Shown here: piece by piece, positions 9,060-16,269 of the stretch
How the letters are laid out: the number at the start of each line of letters is the position of its first letter
Position numbering within the stretch: the first letter of the stretch is position 1
Virus record (IMG/VR): IMGVR_UViG_3300044632_001088
Coordinates: 1-43,517 of that record
From: a virus
Length of the DNA stretch: 43,517 bases
Direction: 5' to 3' (one strand)
Made by a program: the position numbers and the translations under genes
The notes under the pieces: generated by a model
Seen by the model: only the letters and a program-made list of their open reading frames with translations
Told to the model about the DNA's origin: nothing
Databases searched by the model: none

Positions 9060-9366
9060 CGTCATCCTCATCCGATACAAGTTGCTCGTCCAAAACCTTG
9101 CGGCACTCGATGAACCGCAAGTTGTATTCCGCTGGCGGCCTGACCGTAGACGGCTTGCCGAGTCGCTCTCGCTCCTCTTCACAAGCCTTCACGATCTCTG
9201 GGATCCGCTCCACCGGAAAGTTCACACGACACGGCAGCAACTCCGAGTTCTCTTGGTGGTTTAGGTACGCGACGTGCTTGTCGTCGACGTACACTTGCCA
9301 CTGAGTAAACTCGACTTGCTTGCCAGTGAAATCGATCCGCATATCTGGTTTCAGTTCAACAGACAT
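9052..9366 (-). CDS. Small tail-module protein, unknown
   Basis: A 104-aa protein between the tail tube gene and the G chaperone. It starts MSVELKPDMRIDF with a beta-strand-rich first half (a WQVYVDDKHVAYL segment), then a helical, charged second half ending in an acidic tail (SDEDDDE). No family recognised. It ends 8 nt inside the G chaperone gene, so it is co-translated. In related phages this slot often carries small poorly conserved tail proteins. Confidence 0.55.
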   Translation of the reverse strand: MSVELKPDMRIDFTGKQVEFTQWQVYVDDKHVAYLNHQENSELLPCRVNFPVERIPEIVKACEEERERLGKPSTVRPPAEYNLRFIECRKVLDEQLVSDEDDDE

Positions 9367-9378
9367 GAAACACCTTTA

Positions 9379-9804
9379 TCAGGAAGTAGTAGTGAACGCA
9401 GGCGCGGTGGCACCATCGAACTGGATCGTGTACGACCCCTTCATGATTTCACCTTGCGCTGCGTTGGGAAACTTGACGCTCTTCACGAAAACGGTTCCAG
9501 CGACTGACCCGCCACCTTCTGGGTATGTCACCGTGGCGGTGATGCCTGCGTATGGCTCAACGGTCGGAATCATGGCCGTAGTGATCGGCGGCGCGGCACC
9601 CAGCCAGTTAAACTCGATTTCGACTTCAGGATTGTTGCGCAGGTCGCCGGGACGCATGCGTTTCATTCCAGCGGTTCCGAGGTGAGTGATGTCCAGTGCA
9701 TCCACTCCAATCGTCAACTCGCCAATACGAGTGATTTCGGTGGTCACAAGACCAGTCCCTGCGATGGTGGCACCTAGGCCAGTGTCGGCAATACTCTTAG
9801 GCAT
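9379..9804 (-). CDS. Major tail (tube) protein
   Basis: A 141-aa protein rich in beta strands, Gly, Thr and Ala, with sequence style typical of siphovirus tail tube proteins: EITRIGELTIGVDALDITHL near the N-terminus, ending GSYTIQFDGATAPAF. It is flanked by the DUF3168-like tail completion gene upstream and the chaperones downstream, the canonical order. It would polymerise as hexameric rings around the tape measure. ATG at 9804 is two bases past the upstream stop. Slightly short for the family but plausible. Confidence 0.8.
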   Translation of the reverse strand: MPKSIADTGLGATIAGTGLVTTEITRIGELTIGVDALDITHLGTAGMKRMRPGDLRNNPEVEIEFNWLGAAPPITTAMIPTVEPYAGITATVTYPEGGGSVAGTVFVKSVKFPNAAQGEIMKGSYTIQFDGATAPAFTTTS

Positions 9805-9806
9805 TT

Positions 9807-10223
9807 TTACGGCTCCTGATAGTGAACAACAACATCAAACGAACAAACGTACCTTGGGACTTGATTGCCATCGGTTGGAGGGTCTGTGAAATACTCGTCA
9901 CCCGAGACGTACTCCACTCCACAGAACCTATGGCTCTCAACCAAGCCTCTAAATGAATCGATGCCAGTCTCACGAATCGCTTTGGACAGCAGCGAGGCAC
10001 CATCGCGGCTCGTTGCGTAGCATTCGACCGTAATGTGTGCATGTGCTGCTTTGGACAAACCTGTGATTGTGTGTTCGCGTTCGGTGTAGGTGACATAAAA
10101 GCAAATCGCTGGCAGTTGGCATTTCTCGACAAGCACATCGCTGTACATGCGTTGGCCGACGATGCCAGATACCGCAGCATAGCTAAGGACTTTCGTTCTG
10201 AACGCTTTGCCAATGGCACTCAT
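9807..10223 (-). CDS. Tail completion protein (DUF3168-like)
   Basis: A 138-aa protein with the DUF3168 layout: an N-terminal helix (LSYAAVSGIVGQRMYSDVL), LPAICFYV, a strand with HITVECYAT, a helix with SLLSKAIRETG, and a C-terminal strand (CSFDVVVHYQE). DUF3168 proteins cap the tail at the head-proximal end (tail terminator role). Start ATG 10223 overlaps the stop of the preceding gene by 4 nt. Position between the HK97 gp10-like gene block and the tube protein agrees. Confidence 0.8.
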   Translation of the reverse strand: MSAIGKAFRTKVLSYAAVSGIVGQRMYSDVLVEKCQLPAICFYVTYTEREHTITGLSKAAHAHITVECYATSRDGASLLSKAIRETGIDSFRGLVESHRFCGVEYVSGDEYFTDPPTDGNQVPRYVCSFDVVVHYQEP

Positions 10224-10549
10224 TCACCACTCACCAAGGTTATGGTCCTAGCCGCAGTCTCCGTTGATGTGGAAACGATCTTGATGTATTTGACCGAGTC
10301 CATTGCCGATCGCTTCAGCGTTACCCATCGCGATGTGCTGACGGCGGGTGCATAGAGCGTGCCGTCATCGTAGACCGTAAAAAAGTTCGATCCGTCAGCT
10401 GACGCTTGGAAGTTCAATGAGGTTCCAGTGAACGCGGCTGGCAGTAGCACGGCCAATGGAATACGGTTGGACTCCATGGTTGCCGTGGTAGAGACCGTCC
10501 CGCTGCTCGCAATTGATACAGTGTCTGTAAGTCGTAAATTTCTAGCCAA
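10220..10549 (-). CDS. Small phage protein in the head-tail module
   Basis: A 109-aa protein containing RIPLAVLLPAAFTGTSLNFQASADGSNFFTVYDDG, broken here into its recognisable pieces: 'IPLAVLLPAAFTG' and 'FQASADG', a pattern recurring in small unknown phage virion-module proteins. It appears to be a beta-sandwich. It lies between the gp10-like protein and the tail completion protein, overlapping both by 4-8 nt. A minor virion role is likely by context; exact function unknown. Confidence 0.6.
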   Translation of the reverse strand: MARNLRLTDTVSIASSGTVSTTATMESNRIPLAVLLPAAFTGTSLNFQASADGSNFFTVYDDGTLYAPAVSTSRWVTLKRSAMDSVKYIKIVSTSTETAARTITLVSGE

Positions 10550-11183
10550 GAGTCAGTCCCTCCGCTTGTTTGTAAAACTCGGCTTGGAATATGCCTAGTG
10601 ACTGGTTAAACGTCTTTTGGTACGCCCGTTTCAAAAAGTGCGCTCGCTCCAGCTTGATTGTGCTACCAGGCTGTATGTATCGACTGCTTCGTTCACGCTT
10701 AATAGCTCGCTTGCTTTGGCCGCGAGTATAGGTAACGGTTTGTTTTGATCGACCGCTCTGCTGGGTGATAATCTGTCCAGGTCGGCCCCAGTAGTACAAC
10801 TTGCGTTCGCCTTTAGTTACAGGCAGCCGAAAGTGCATCTTGCGACCCATGCCCTGCTTGGTCGCTTGCATACCGATGTACAAAATGCCACCTCGGGAAT
10901 ACTTGCGGTACTTCGAGATAACATGCTGACCGGAATCGTCTCGTTCGTATTTGGTTCTTGCTGATTGCGACCACTTATCTCTTGGGGCAACCGACTTGTC
11001 TTGGGCCCACCGCTGCGTACCACTCAGAGAGCGACTGCTTGGCGGGTCAAGTTTCGCTTGTCTCACAATTGGTTGTGCCATCTTGCGAGCGGCCGGGTCG
11101 ATGCACTTGTACTGAATTTGGTACGGCAAGTCGCCAATCGCCTTCAATATCCTGTCATCGAATTTCATTTTGAATTGAATCAC
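10542..11183 (-). CDS. HK97 gp10-like tail completion / minor head protein
   Basis: A 213-aa basic protein with the HK97 gp10 layout: an N-terminal helix of the type 'LKAIGDLPYQIQYKCIDPAARKMAQPIVRQAK', here cited only by its start LKAIGDL, then Lys/Arg-rich strands with a HFLKRAY-like C-terminal helix (LERAHFLKRAYQ). It joins head and tail. GTG at 11183 overlaps the TGA of the head closure gene (GTGA); ATG at 11168 is an alternative. Length is somewhat above the family norm because of a basic insert around residues 60-160. Confidence 0.65.
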   Translation of the reverse strand: MIQFKMKFDDRILKAIGDLPYQIQYKCIDPAARKMAQPIVRQAKLDPPSSRSLSGTQRWAQDKSVAPRDKWSQSARTKYERDDSGQHVISKYRKYSRGGILYIGMQATKQGMGRKMHFRLPVTKGERKLYYWGRPGQIITQQSGRSKQTVTYTRGQSKRAIKRERSSRYIQPGSTIKLERAHFLKRAYQKTFNQSLGIFQAEFYKQAEGLTLG

Positions 11184-11518
11184 GATGAACTCACCATCAG
11201 TTCGAGGTATCGATCCAATCCTTCGACTGGGTTGATGTACTTGATGCCGTAGAATTCGTTGTTGAACTTCACACGCATCTTGACGTTGTAGCCAGGTCGC
11301 TTGCGGACGCGAAACACGGCAGCGATACTTGCCTCAAGCTCTCGCCCTCGCATGTTTTCGGTACCCGATTGCGGGATGAACTGGCACGGCTCATTCACCA
11401 AAAAGTCGCTCCACGTCACGATCGGTTGACCGTACCCGTCCTGCGTCTCCGTCACCTGTTCGATGTTGCAGCGTTGGCGAAATGCCGATGTCTTAATGCG
11501 GTTGTTTCGTCCGCTCAT
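11180..11518 (-). CDS. Head closure / head-tail joining protein (SPP1 gp16-like)
   Basis: A 112-aa protein of the head-tail joining type: RQRCNIEQVTETQDGYGQP, W at the end of the first strand pair (TWSDF), a central NMRGRELEAS segment, then YNVKMRVKFNNEFYGIKYINPVEG and a C-terminal strand (RYLELMV). This is the classic pattern of small head-closure adaptors (TIGR01563-like). Start and stop overlap neighbours as ATGA and GTGA. It would sit under the adaptor ring and close the capsid after packaging. Confidence 0.82.
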   Translation of the reverse strand: MSGRNNRIKTSAFRQRCNIEQVTETQDGYGQPIVTWSDFLVNEPCQFIPQSGTENMRGRELEASIAAVFRVRKRPGYNVKMRVKFNNEFYGIKYINPVEGLDRYLELMVSSS

Positions 11519-12081
11519 GGGTAGCTACTCCGCATAAACTTGGCAACCAACGCCTCGTAGGCTCTCAAGTCATTTACGCGATCGTTATCGCCCCGGTTGG
11601 CGTCGAAGTAGTAGCCAACCAGCAGCAGCATGGCTCGCTTTGCGATCGCCGGCACTAGCGATTGGTCCTGCGAGTATCCGCACTTGTATTGAACCTCCCA
11701 AGCGTCCCATCGAGCCGCGTAGGCAGGAATGGTCTCCAGGTAAGCGACCCGTACCTCGTCGACGTGCAATTGGTACTTGTTGCTCGGCCAAGTAGTCAGC
11801 GTGTTGTCCGCGTTGAAATACTTGATGTGAATGATGCTGTGAACTGGGCTTTTCGGGAGTTTTAGTTCATCGTAGAACGCTCGCAACCGCACCTTGTAGG
11901 TCTGGAAGCAGCACACGCTATCGGTGTCTCTTTCCCACTGCTGCCTTGCGTCCTCGATCATCATTTGCAGTTGCTGATCGTGCGTGCTGTCGCTCGACGA
12001 AATCTCCACTTGCTTCTTGGCTTCTGCCAAGGTCAGTGGTTCCGCGATCGCTTTGGTCACCAGCTCCGGCACTAGTTTCAT
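11515..12081 (-). CDS. Head-tail adaptor (connector, gp6-like)
   Basis: A 188-aa protein with the connector pattern: EPLTLAEAKKQVEI at the N-terminus, helix QQLQMMIEDARQQWERDT, CFQTYKVRLRAF, then LPKSPVHSI and a Y-rich strand followed by PAIAKRAMLLLVGYYFDAN, typical of DNA-packaging adaptor proteins that form a ring below the portal. ATG at 12081 is chosen because it overlaps the upstream TGA as ATGA; an earlier TTG in frame is less likely. Confidence 0.85.
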   Translation of the reverse strand: MKLVPELVTKAIAEPLTLAEAKKQVEISSSDSTHDQQLQMMIEDARQQWERDTDSVCCFQTYKVRLRAFYDELKLPKSPVHSIIHIKYFNADNTLTTWPSNKYQLHVDEVRVAYLETIPAYAARWDAWEVQYKCGYSQDQSLVPAIAKRAMLLLVGYYFDANRGDNDRVNDLRAYEALVAKFMRSSYP

Positions 12082-12845
12082 ACTGGGCAATCCTCAGGCG
12101 ATTGACAAGCAGATCCTCTACACCTGGGGTCAGGACATCGATCACCTTTCCCGCTCGATGTTTCTTCCAGTCCTTCAGCAGTCGTATCATCTTTCTTCTC
12201 CATCATCATCGCGTCCCAATCTTTGGGATAGTAATGGGTTGGCACCATGTCCTCATTGTGCATGACAACCATCTCCTCAACGTGTCCGATGCGGCAACCT
12301 GGGTCGATGTACAACTTGTTGCCAGCCTCCTTCCACTGCTGCCAAAACCAAATATCGGAGTCAATGTGGTCTTCACCCCATTCACCCTTGTCGTCGGGCT
12401 TGCAGTAGAACCATGGTTTGGGAGTAATCGCCAACTTCTTGACATTCAGCACGGTCAATCCAAAGTGTGCCGCATCGACCTCGATGGGAGTTCCATCCCA
12501 CACGGCAGACGTTTGCCCTTTCTTGAACCCAAGCAGGCTTTTGATCCCGCGTCGAACTTGCATTGATGCAACTGCATCCATATTTTCGTTCGCTGCAATG
12601 CAGATCAATCGATGCACCTGGTCACCTGTGAAAACGCTGTCACCGTCGACCGTCACGACGAAATCAAGATCATCCTTAATTGCGTCTTCAAACATGCGTT
12701 GCATCAGTTGTCCGTAGTACACACCGAATGACACAGCGAGCGGCACTCCCGCTTGCCTGAGCGAGCGATCAATCCACGTCCTGGCATAAGAAATCTCATG
12801 CCGACCCGTTGTCATCACCGCTCGAACACGAACCTGTTTAGCCAT
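12078..12845 (-). CDS. Glycosyltransferase-like protein (GT-A, DGD motif)
   Basis: A 255-aa protein beginning MAKQVRVRAVMTTGRHE, with Arg/Glu segments and TVDGDSVF (metal/nucleotide-sugar DxD) around residue 65, then a helix (HRLICIAANENMD) and a Cys-bearing C-terminus. It fits a compact family of phage/planctomycete GT-A glycosyltransferases. The start has AGGAGG 9 nt upstream; earlier in-frame ATG lies before that site. It sits inside the head module between the connector and a capsid-neighbour protein, an uncommon place for a sugar transferase. Glycosylation of capsid or tail proteins is possible but unproven. Confidence 0.65.
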   Translation of the reverse strand: MAKQVRVRAVMTTGRHEISYARTWIDRSLRQAGVPLAVSFGVYYGQLMQRMFEDAIKDDLDFVVTVDGDSVFTGDQVHRLICIAANENMDAVASMQVRRGIKSLLGFKKGQTSAVWDGTPIEVDAAHFGLTVLNVKKLAITPKPWFYCKPDDKGEWGEDHIDSDIWFWQQWKEAGNKLYIDPGCRIGHVEEMVVMHNEDMVPTHYYPKDWDAMMMEKKDDTTAEGLEETSSGKGDRCPDPRCRGSACQSPEDCPV

Positions 12846-12876
12846 CGCTTTTGTTCCTCCTAGCGCTAACTTGAAA

Positions 12877-13296
12877 CTAACCAACGACAACAACGTCAGC
12901 GTTGCTGCTTGCGGCTACGTTCTTGTACTCAAGGTCGAGTACCGACATTGCCGAACCGATCACCGCGCCATTCGCGCCAGTGTCGGGAGAAATGGTCAAT
13001 TGCAGAAAGCGTTTGCGTCCTTGCAGATTGACGTGGTAAGCAACGACGACCGATGCCGTGTTGTCGATGACGCGGTTGAAATTCGAGTTGAACGTAGCAA
13101 AGCTTCCGTTCGTGTCGCTTTCTGCAAGTTGCAGCGTCACGTTGGTGCTGTTGGTGTTCGCCTCAGCACCGAGCGTTACGAGAATGGTCGCGTAGTCCGC
13201 GCCGCGAGTATCCACCGAAGCGGTTCGCGATGCGGTCGCTGCCGTCACCGGAGCGAGCATGATTGTGTAATCCAGAGCTTGTTGAGCCTTAGCCAT
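12877..13296 (-). CDS. Capsid-adjacent small protein, possible decoration protein
   Basis: A 139-aa, beta-rich protein next to the major capsid gene. It holds a strand pattern (YATILVTLGAEAN, VTLQLAESDTNG, KRFLQLTISPDTG) typical of small jelly-roll-like proteins found beside phage capsid genes. No Cys and few charged residues. By position it may bind the capsid exterior (decoration) or be a minor head protein; this is inference. ATG 13296 is preceded by a purine-rich leader; a stem-loop lies between it and the capsid gene. Confidence 0.6.
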   Translation of the reverse strand: MAKAQQALDYTIMLAPVTAATASRTASVDTRGADYATILVTLGAEANTNSTNVTLQLAESDTNGSFATFNSNFNRVIDNTASVVVAYHVNLQGRKRFLQLTISPDTGANGAVIGSAMSVLDLEYKNVAASSNADVVVVG

Positions 13297-13336
13297 CTTA
13301 GTTTTACCCTTGCAAAAAAATGTTGGTTGGAAGAGA

Positions 13337-13364
13337 GGGGGCTAAGCCCGAAAGCCTAGCCCCC
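13337..13364 (-). other. Stem-loop between capsid gene and downstream late genes
   Basis: GGGGGCTA (13337-13344) pairs with TAGCCCCC (13357-13364), a perfect 8-bp stem with a 12-nt loop, just after the capsid stop on the minus strand. No T-run follows on that strand, so it is more likely a transcript-stabilising or attenuating hairpin than a strong terminator; it could set the high capsid to low downstream ratio. Confidence 0.45.
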
Positions 13365-13386
13365 ATGCGCTAGGAGGAACTAGCGA

Positions 13387-14712
13387 TTAGCCAAAGTTCA
13401 GTGCAACAAACCCACCGGAGTTGTTAGCATCACCGCGATCGTGGACGTTGATGTCCACTCGCTGGGTTGCTCGCAAGTAGATGGTGTCGCTGAGGAACCC
13501 GAGCGAATTGTCAACGGCGAGCGAAATGCCTCGGCGCGTGCCAAGGATCGCTGTCTGTGCCAAGTCGCCAAAGTAGCAAGCTCTCGCCGTTGTCGTTCCG
13601 GTCAGTCGCGACTCAAGGGTTTGACTGATGACTACTGGGTAGCCGAGGAACGAGTACGAACGAGCACCGCTTTGCAGATCCACAATGCTGTTGCCACCAG
13701 CAGCATCCATCAGTCGCAACATCGAAGCGGCCCAACCCGCTTGGCTGATGTAAAACTTCGGATTGCTATTGCCTCGCCAAAGCTTGCGAGCACCAACCAT
13801 GGCCTCAAAGTCACCAAAGGTCAGCACACCGAAAGTAGCTCGGCTAGTCGCGGTGACGACCGAACCAGCGGCAATCGCGGATGCAAGACCCATGATCGCG
13901 CCATAGGTGCTCGTCCCGTCACCGAGAAAGCCAGCTTCGTCTTCCTTCTGAGCAAAGGTTTGAGCTACCGAGCGAGCAACCATTTCGCTGACCGAGATGA
14001 TGGCGTCATCATTCAGTTCGCTAGTGATTTGCACGGTGGCAGCCAACTTCTTGGCGTCAAGTTCGACCATGGTGTGCGTCAGGTCGGACGGAGTGATCGT
14101 CGTTCCTTCGGACATCCAGTAGCCAGTGACCTCGTTGGTCTGCTTCGGAATCTTCCACTTGGGAGCAGGCATCGTGACGTTTTGAGCCTCACGACGAAAC
14201 ACACCGTACTCTTGACGCAGTTCGACGACCGCGTTTTCCATTGCCTCAGGCACCAGGAACCCGCTCGAAACATTGTCGAACGTGGTCATGGTCGCTTTGA
14301 TGCCATGGTCCTTGCACCATGCCTTTGCCTTCTTGTTGTTGAACAGGTTGGCAAGGATGTACTGACCAGAGACGTAAGCATCCTCTTCGCTAGCGAAACC
14401 TTGGACCTTAGACGCTGCGCGGGCTCGAGCAGGAATCTTGATCGACTTTTGCTGAGCGACAGGAGCGGCAATTGCTGCTTCCTTGCGAGCCATAATGACT
14501 GCGAGGTCAGCGTCGAGCTTTTCCTTCTTTTCGATTTGCGTTCGGATCTGACCGATCAAGCCAGGCTTGTCGTCAGCGCCAACGATTTCGTCAAAGCGAG
14601 CTTGCTCTTCAGCGGTCGGCTCTCGGTTCTCAGATTGTGCCAGAGCGACGATCGCTTCGGCCTCAGCGCCCAATGCTTCCGCGCGGGCTTGCAGTTCGGT
14701 AATCGATTTCAT
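13387..14712 (-). CDS. Major capsid protein, HK97 fold
   Basis: A 441-aa protein with the HK97 layout: an N-terminal helical delta domain (about 1-105, KSITELQARAEAL..., EQARFDEIVG, heptad-rich) that acts as internal scaffold and is normally cut off by the prohead protease, then the capsid core with GFLVPEAMENAVVEL, EGTTITPSDLTHTMVELDAKK, and a P-domain/A-domain with YWMSEG and VVISQTLESR. No separate scaffold gene is visible, in keeping with a fused delta domain. ATG 14712 is preceded by GGAG within a leader hairpin (14717-14741). Confidence 0.93.
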   Translation of the reverse strand: MKSITELQARAEALGAEAEAIVALAQSENREPTAEEQARFDEIVGADDKPGLIGQIRTQIEKKEKLDADLAVIMARKEAAIAAPVAQQKSIKIPARARAASKVQGFASEEDAYVSGQYILANLFNNKKAKAWCKDHGIKATMTTFDNVSSGFLVPEAMENAVVELRQEYGVFRREAQNVTMPAPKWKIPKQTNEVTGYWMSEGTTITPSDLTHTMVELDAKKLAATVQITSELNDDAIISVSEMVARSVAQTFAQKEDEAGFLGDGTSTYGAIMGLASAIAAGSVVTATSRATFGVLTFGDFEAMVGARKLWRGNSNPKFYISQAGWAASMLRLMDAAGGNSIVDLQSGARSYSFLGYPVVISQTLESRLTGTTTARACYFGDLAQTAILGTRRGISLAVDNSLGFLSDTIYLRATQRVDINVHDRGDANNSGGFVALNFG

Positions 14713-14716
14713 GGGT

Positions 14717-14741
14717 GGACTCCAAATTGCGTTGGCAGTCC
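14717..14741 (-). promoter_or_regulatory. Leader hairpin over the capsid ribosome-binding site
   Basis: GGACT + CCAA pairs with TTGG + AGTCC (one bulged base), 14717-14741. On the minus strand the 3' arm contains the GGAG Shine-Dalgarno of the capsid gene, seven bases before its ATG, so folding would hide it. Confidence 0.4.
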
Positions 14742-14847
14742 ACGACCGAGATAGTTAGCGGTCAGCACTGCCAACTTGGTGAGAGTTGGTCAGTCGCTTC
14801 CTGGCCGCTAATAAGGGGTCCGAGTTTTCGCGATTCAATAAGCAGAG

Positions 14848-14874
14848 TTTATAGTTGCCGTCAACTGTTGTCAA
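14848..14874 (-). promoter_or_regulatory. Promoter-like site for the capsid gene
   Basis: On the minus strand TTGACA (14869-14874), 15-nt spacer, TATAAA (14848-14853), about 135 nt before the capsid start and at the very end of the methyltransferase gene. The spacer holds GTTGACGGCAAC, one arm of the palindromic operator found at 28734-28758, so the same regulator might act here. Confidence 0.45.
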
Positions 14875-15604
14875 GTTTTACGCCGTGCGCAAAACCTCGC
14901 ACCTGACTGATCGTCAACGGGAACGGTGTCAATTTCCAGGTTTTCTCGCACTTCCAACCAGTGCTTTGCAACCATGCGTCGACGCAGTTCAAGGTCGGAA
15001 CGGTCCAATTGCTTGGATTTTTTCCAAATTGGTCCTCGGGATAAACTTCGGCAAACACCGCGTTTTCATGCGGAGCTTGGTTGCTATATGGGCTGAGGAC
15101 GCCGTCCAGAATCGCGGTTTCAATGTGGATGCTGCCACCTGGCCTGGTACTTTGCCATAGTTTTTCCAACGCCCACATGGGATGTTTTAAGTGATAGAGA
15201 ACACCAAAACAAAAGATCACATCGAACTGCACCCCTAGGTTACATATGTCGTAGACCGACATCGTCAACCGTTGACAGTTACTATATCCGAACGCTTTTT
15301 GGCACAAATCCCATGTCTTCCACTGAGACTCTCTGGTGAGCCCAGGCATGCCGAGCGTGTCGCTAAAATCGTCGATCGCGACGACATATGTCGCACCGCG
15401 TCGAATCGCTTCCCAGGTCCAATAGCCGTCCCAGGATCCAATGTCCAGCACCCGCTTGCCTGTCAGGTCGTCTGGGATGCGGTAGGCATCACGATCAATG
15501 GGAGCCCAACCAGGAGTCGTGACTCCCGGCAACTCGATTCGATGATACCAATACGGAATTTGCGAAACAGCCTGTTGGACTTCCTCGTTCGCACAAACAC
15601 TCAT
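14861..15604 (-). CDS. SAM-dependent methyltransferase, CmoB-like
   Basis: A 247-aa class I methyltransferase. The N-terminus has the CmoB/DUF1698-type signature PYWYHRIELPG...TPGW, then motif I VLDIGSWDGYW, acidic motif II (VVAIDDF), and DVIFCFGVLYHLKHP. CmoB family enzymes carboxymethylate wobble uridine in tRNA with carboxy-SAM; many divergent relatives methylate other small molecules or sugars. The target here is unknown. It lies between the prohead protease and capsid genes, ATG overlapping the upstream TGA (ATGA), an unusual cargo gene in a head module. Confidence 0.75.
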   Translation of the reverse strand: MSVCANEEVQQAVSQIPYWYHRIELPGVTTPGWAPIDRDAYRIPDDLTGKRVLDIGSWDGYWTWEAIRRGATYVVAIDDFSDTLGMPGLTRESQWKTWDLCQKAFGYSNCQRLTMSVYDICNLGVQFDVIFCFGVLYHLKHPMWALEKLWQSTRPGGSIHIETAILDGVLSPYSNQAPHENAVFAEVYPEDQFGKNPSNWTVPTLNCVDAWLQSTGWKCEKTWKLTPFPLTISQVRGFAHGVKLDNS

Positions 15605-16269
15605 TTCACTAGCCTCAACTTGTTAGCCATGTGGCGCAGTCGCGTCTCCACGTTGGATCGCTCAACTGCCATTTCCTCAAACAGATCCTGCGGTGGATGC
15701 TTAATCCACGCAGCTGCCGCAGCAGTCTTCTTCCTGACCGTCGGCGACAAATCGGTAGCAAGCCCGTGCCGCACCGCGTCGTCTGCGTCAAACCAAGTTT
15801 CCGAATCCATCATCGCAAGAACTGCCTGTTCCTTGATGTCTTCGTCGATGCTCATGTACTCTGCGTACAGACTCGCCATTTCTTTGTCGTACATGGCAAG
15901 CACCTCAGACATCTTGGTCATGTCCACGCTGTTGCCGATGGCAATGGTGTGCGCTCTGTGAATCATCAACTTGCTGCCCCGCTCCATGGTTCGCTTGTCG
16001 CCAGCTAAGAAGATGATTGATGCTGCCGACGCGGCCAATGCTTCGTTGTGTGTATCGACGCCGCCACGGTGTCGCTTGAGCAAGTTGTATATCGCAATTC
16101 CTTCGTCGGCCGACCCGCCAGGCGAGTTGATGCGGACGACGGCTCGCCCCTTGATTTTGCCGAGAGCTTCGCCAACACCTTGGCTAGTGATTCCCTCGCC
16201 TGTCCAGTCGGCACCTACAACCCCATCAAGAAACAATTCGTTAGTGGATGCATTAACTAGGATCATCAT
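15601..16269 (-). CDS. Prohead protease, ClpP-type
   Basis: A 222-aa serine protease of the ClpP fold used by HK97-like phages to mature the procapsid. Visible are INSPGGSADEG (oxyanion loop), LAASAASIIFLAG with the likely nucleophile Ser81, and MIHRAHT with His104; the acid residue is probably in the following helices. It is expected to remove the delta domain of the capsid protein and to auto-digest. It follows the portal gene with a 17-nt overlap. ATG at 16269 or 16266 both fit. Confidence 0.88.
   Translation of the reverse strand: MMILVNASTNELFLDGVVGADWTGEGITSQGVGEALGKIKGRAVVRINSPGGSADEGIAIYNLLKRHRGGVDTHNEALAASAASIIFLAGDKRTMERGSKLMIHRAHTIAIGNSVDMTKMSEVLAMYDKEMASLYAEYMSIDEDIKEQAVLAMMDSETWFDADDAVRHGLATDLSPTVRKKTAAAAAWIKHPPQDLFEEMAVERSNVETRLRHMANKLRLVK

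Noticed and set aside
13441-14754. Long plus-strand ORF (437 aa) across the capsid gene
   Set aside because: It is antisense to a clear HK97 capsid protein and has no protein-like pattern.
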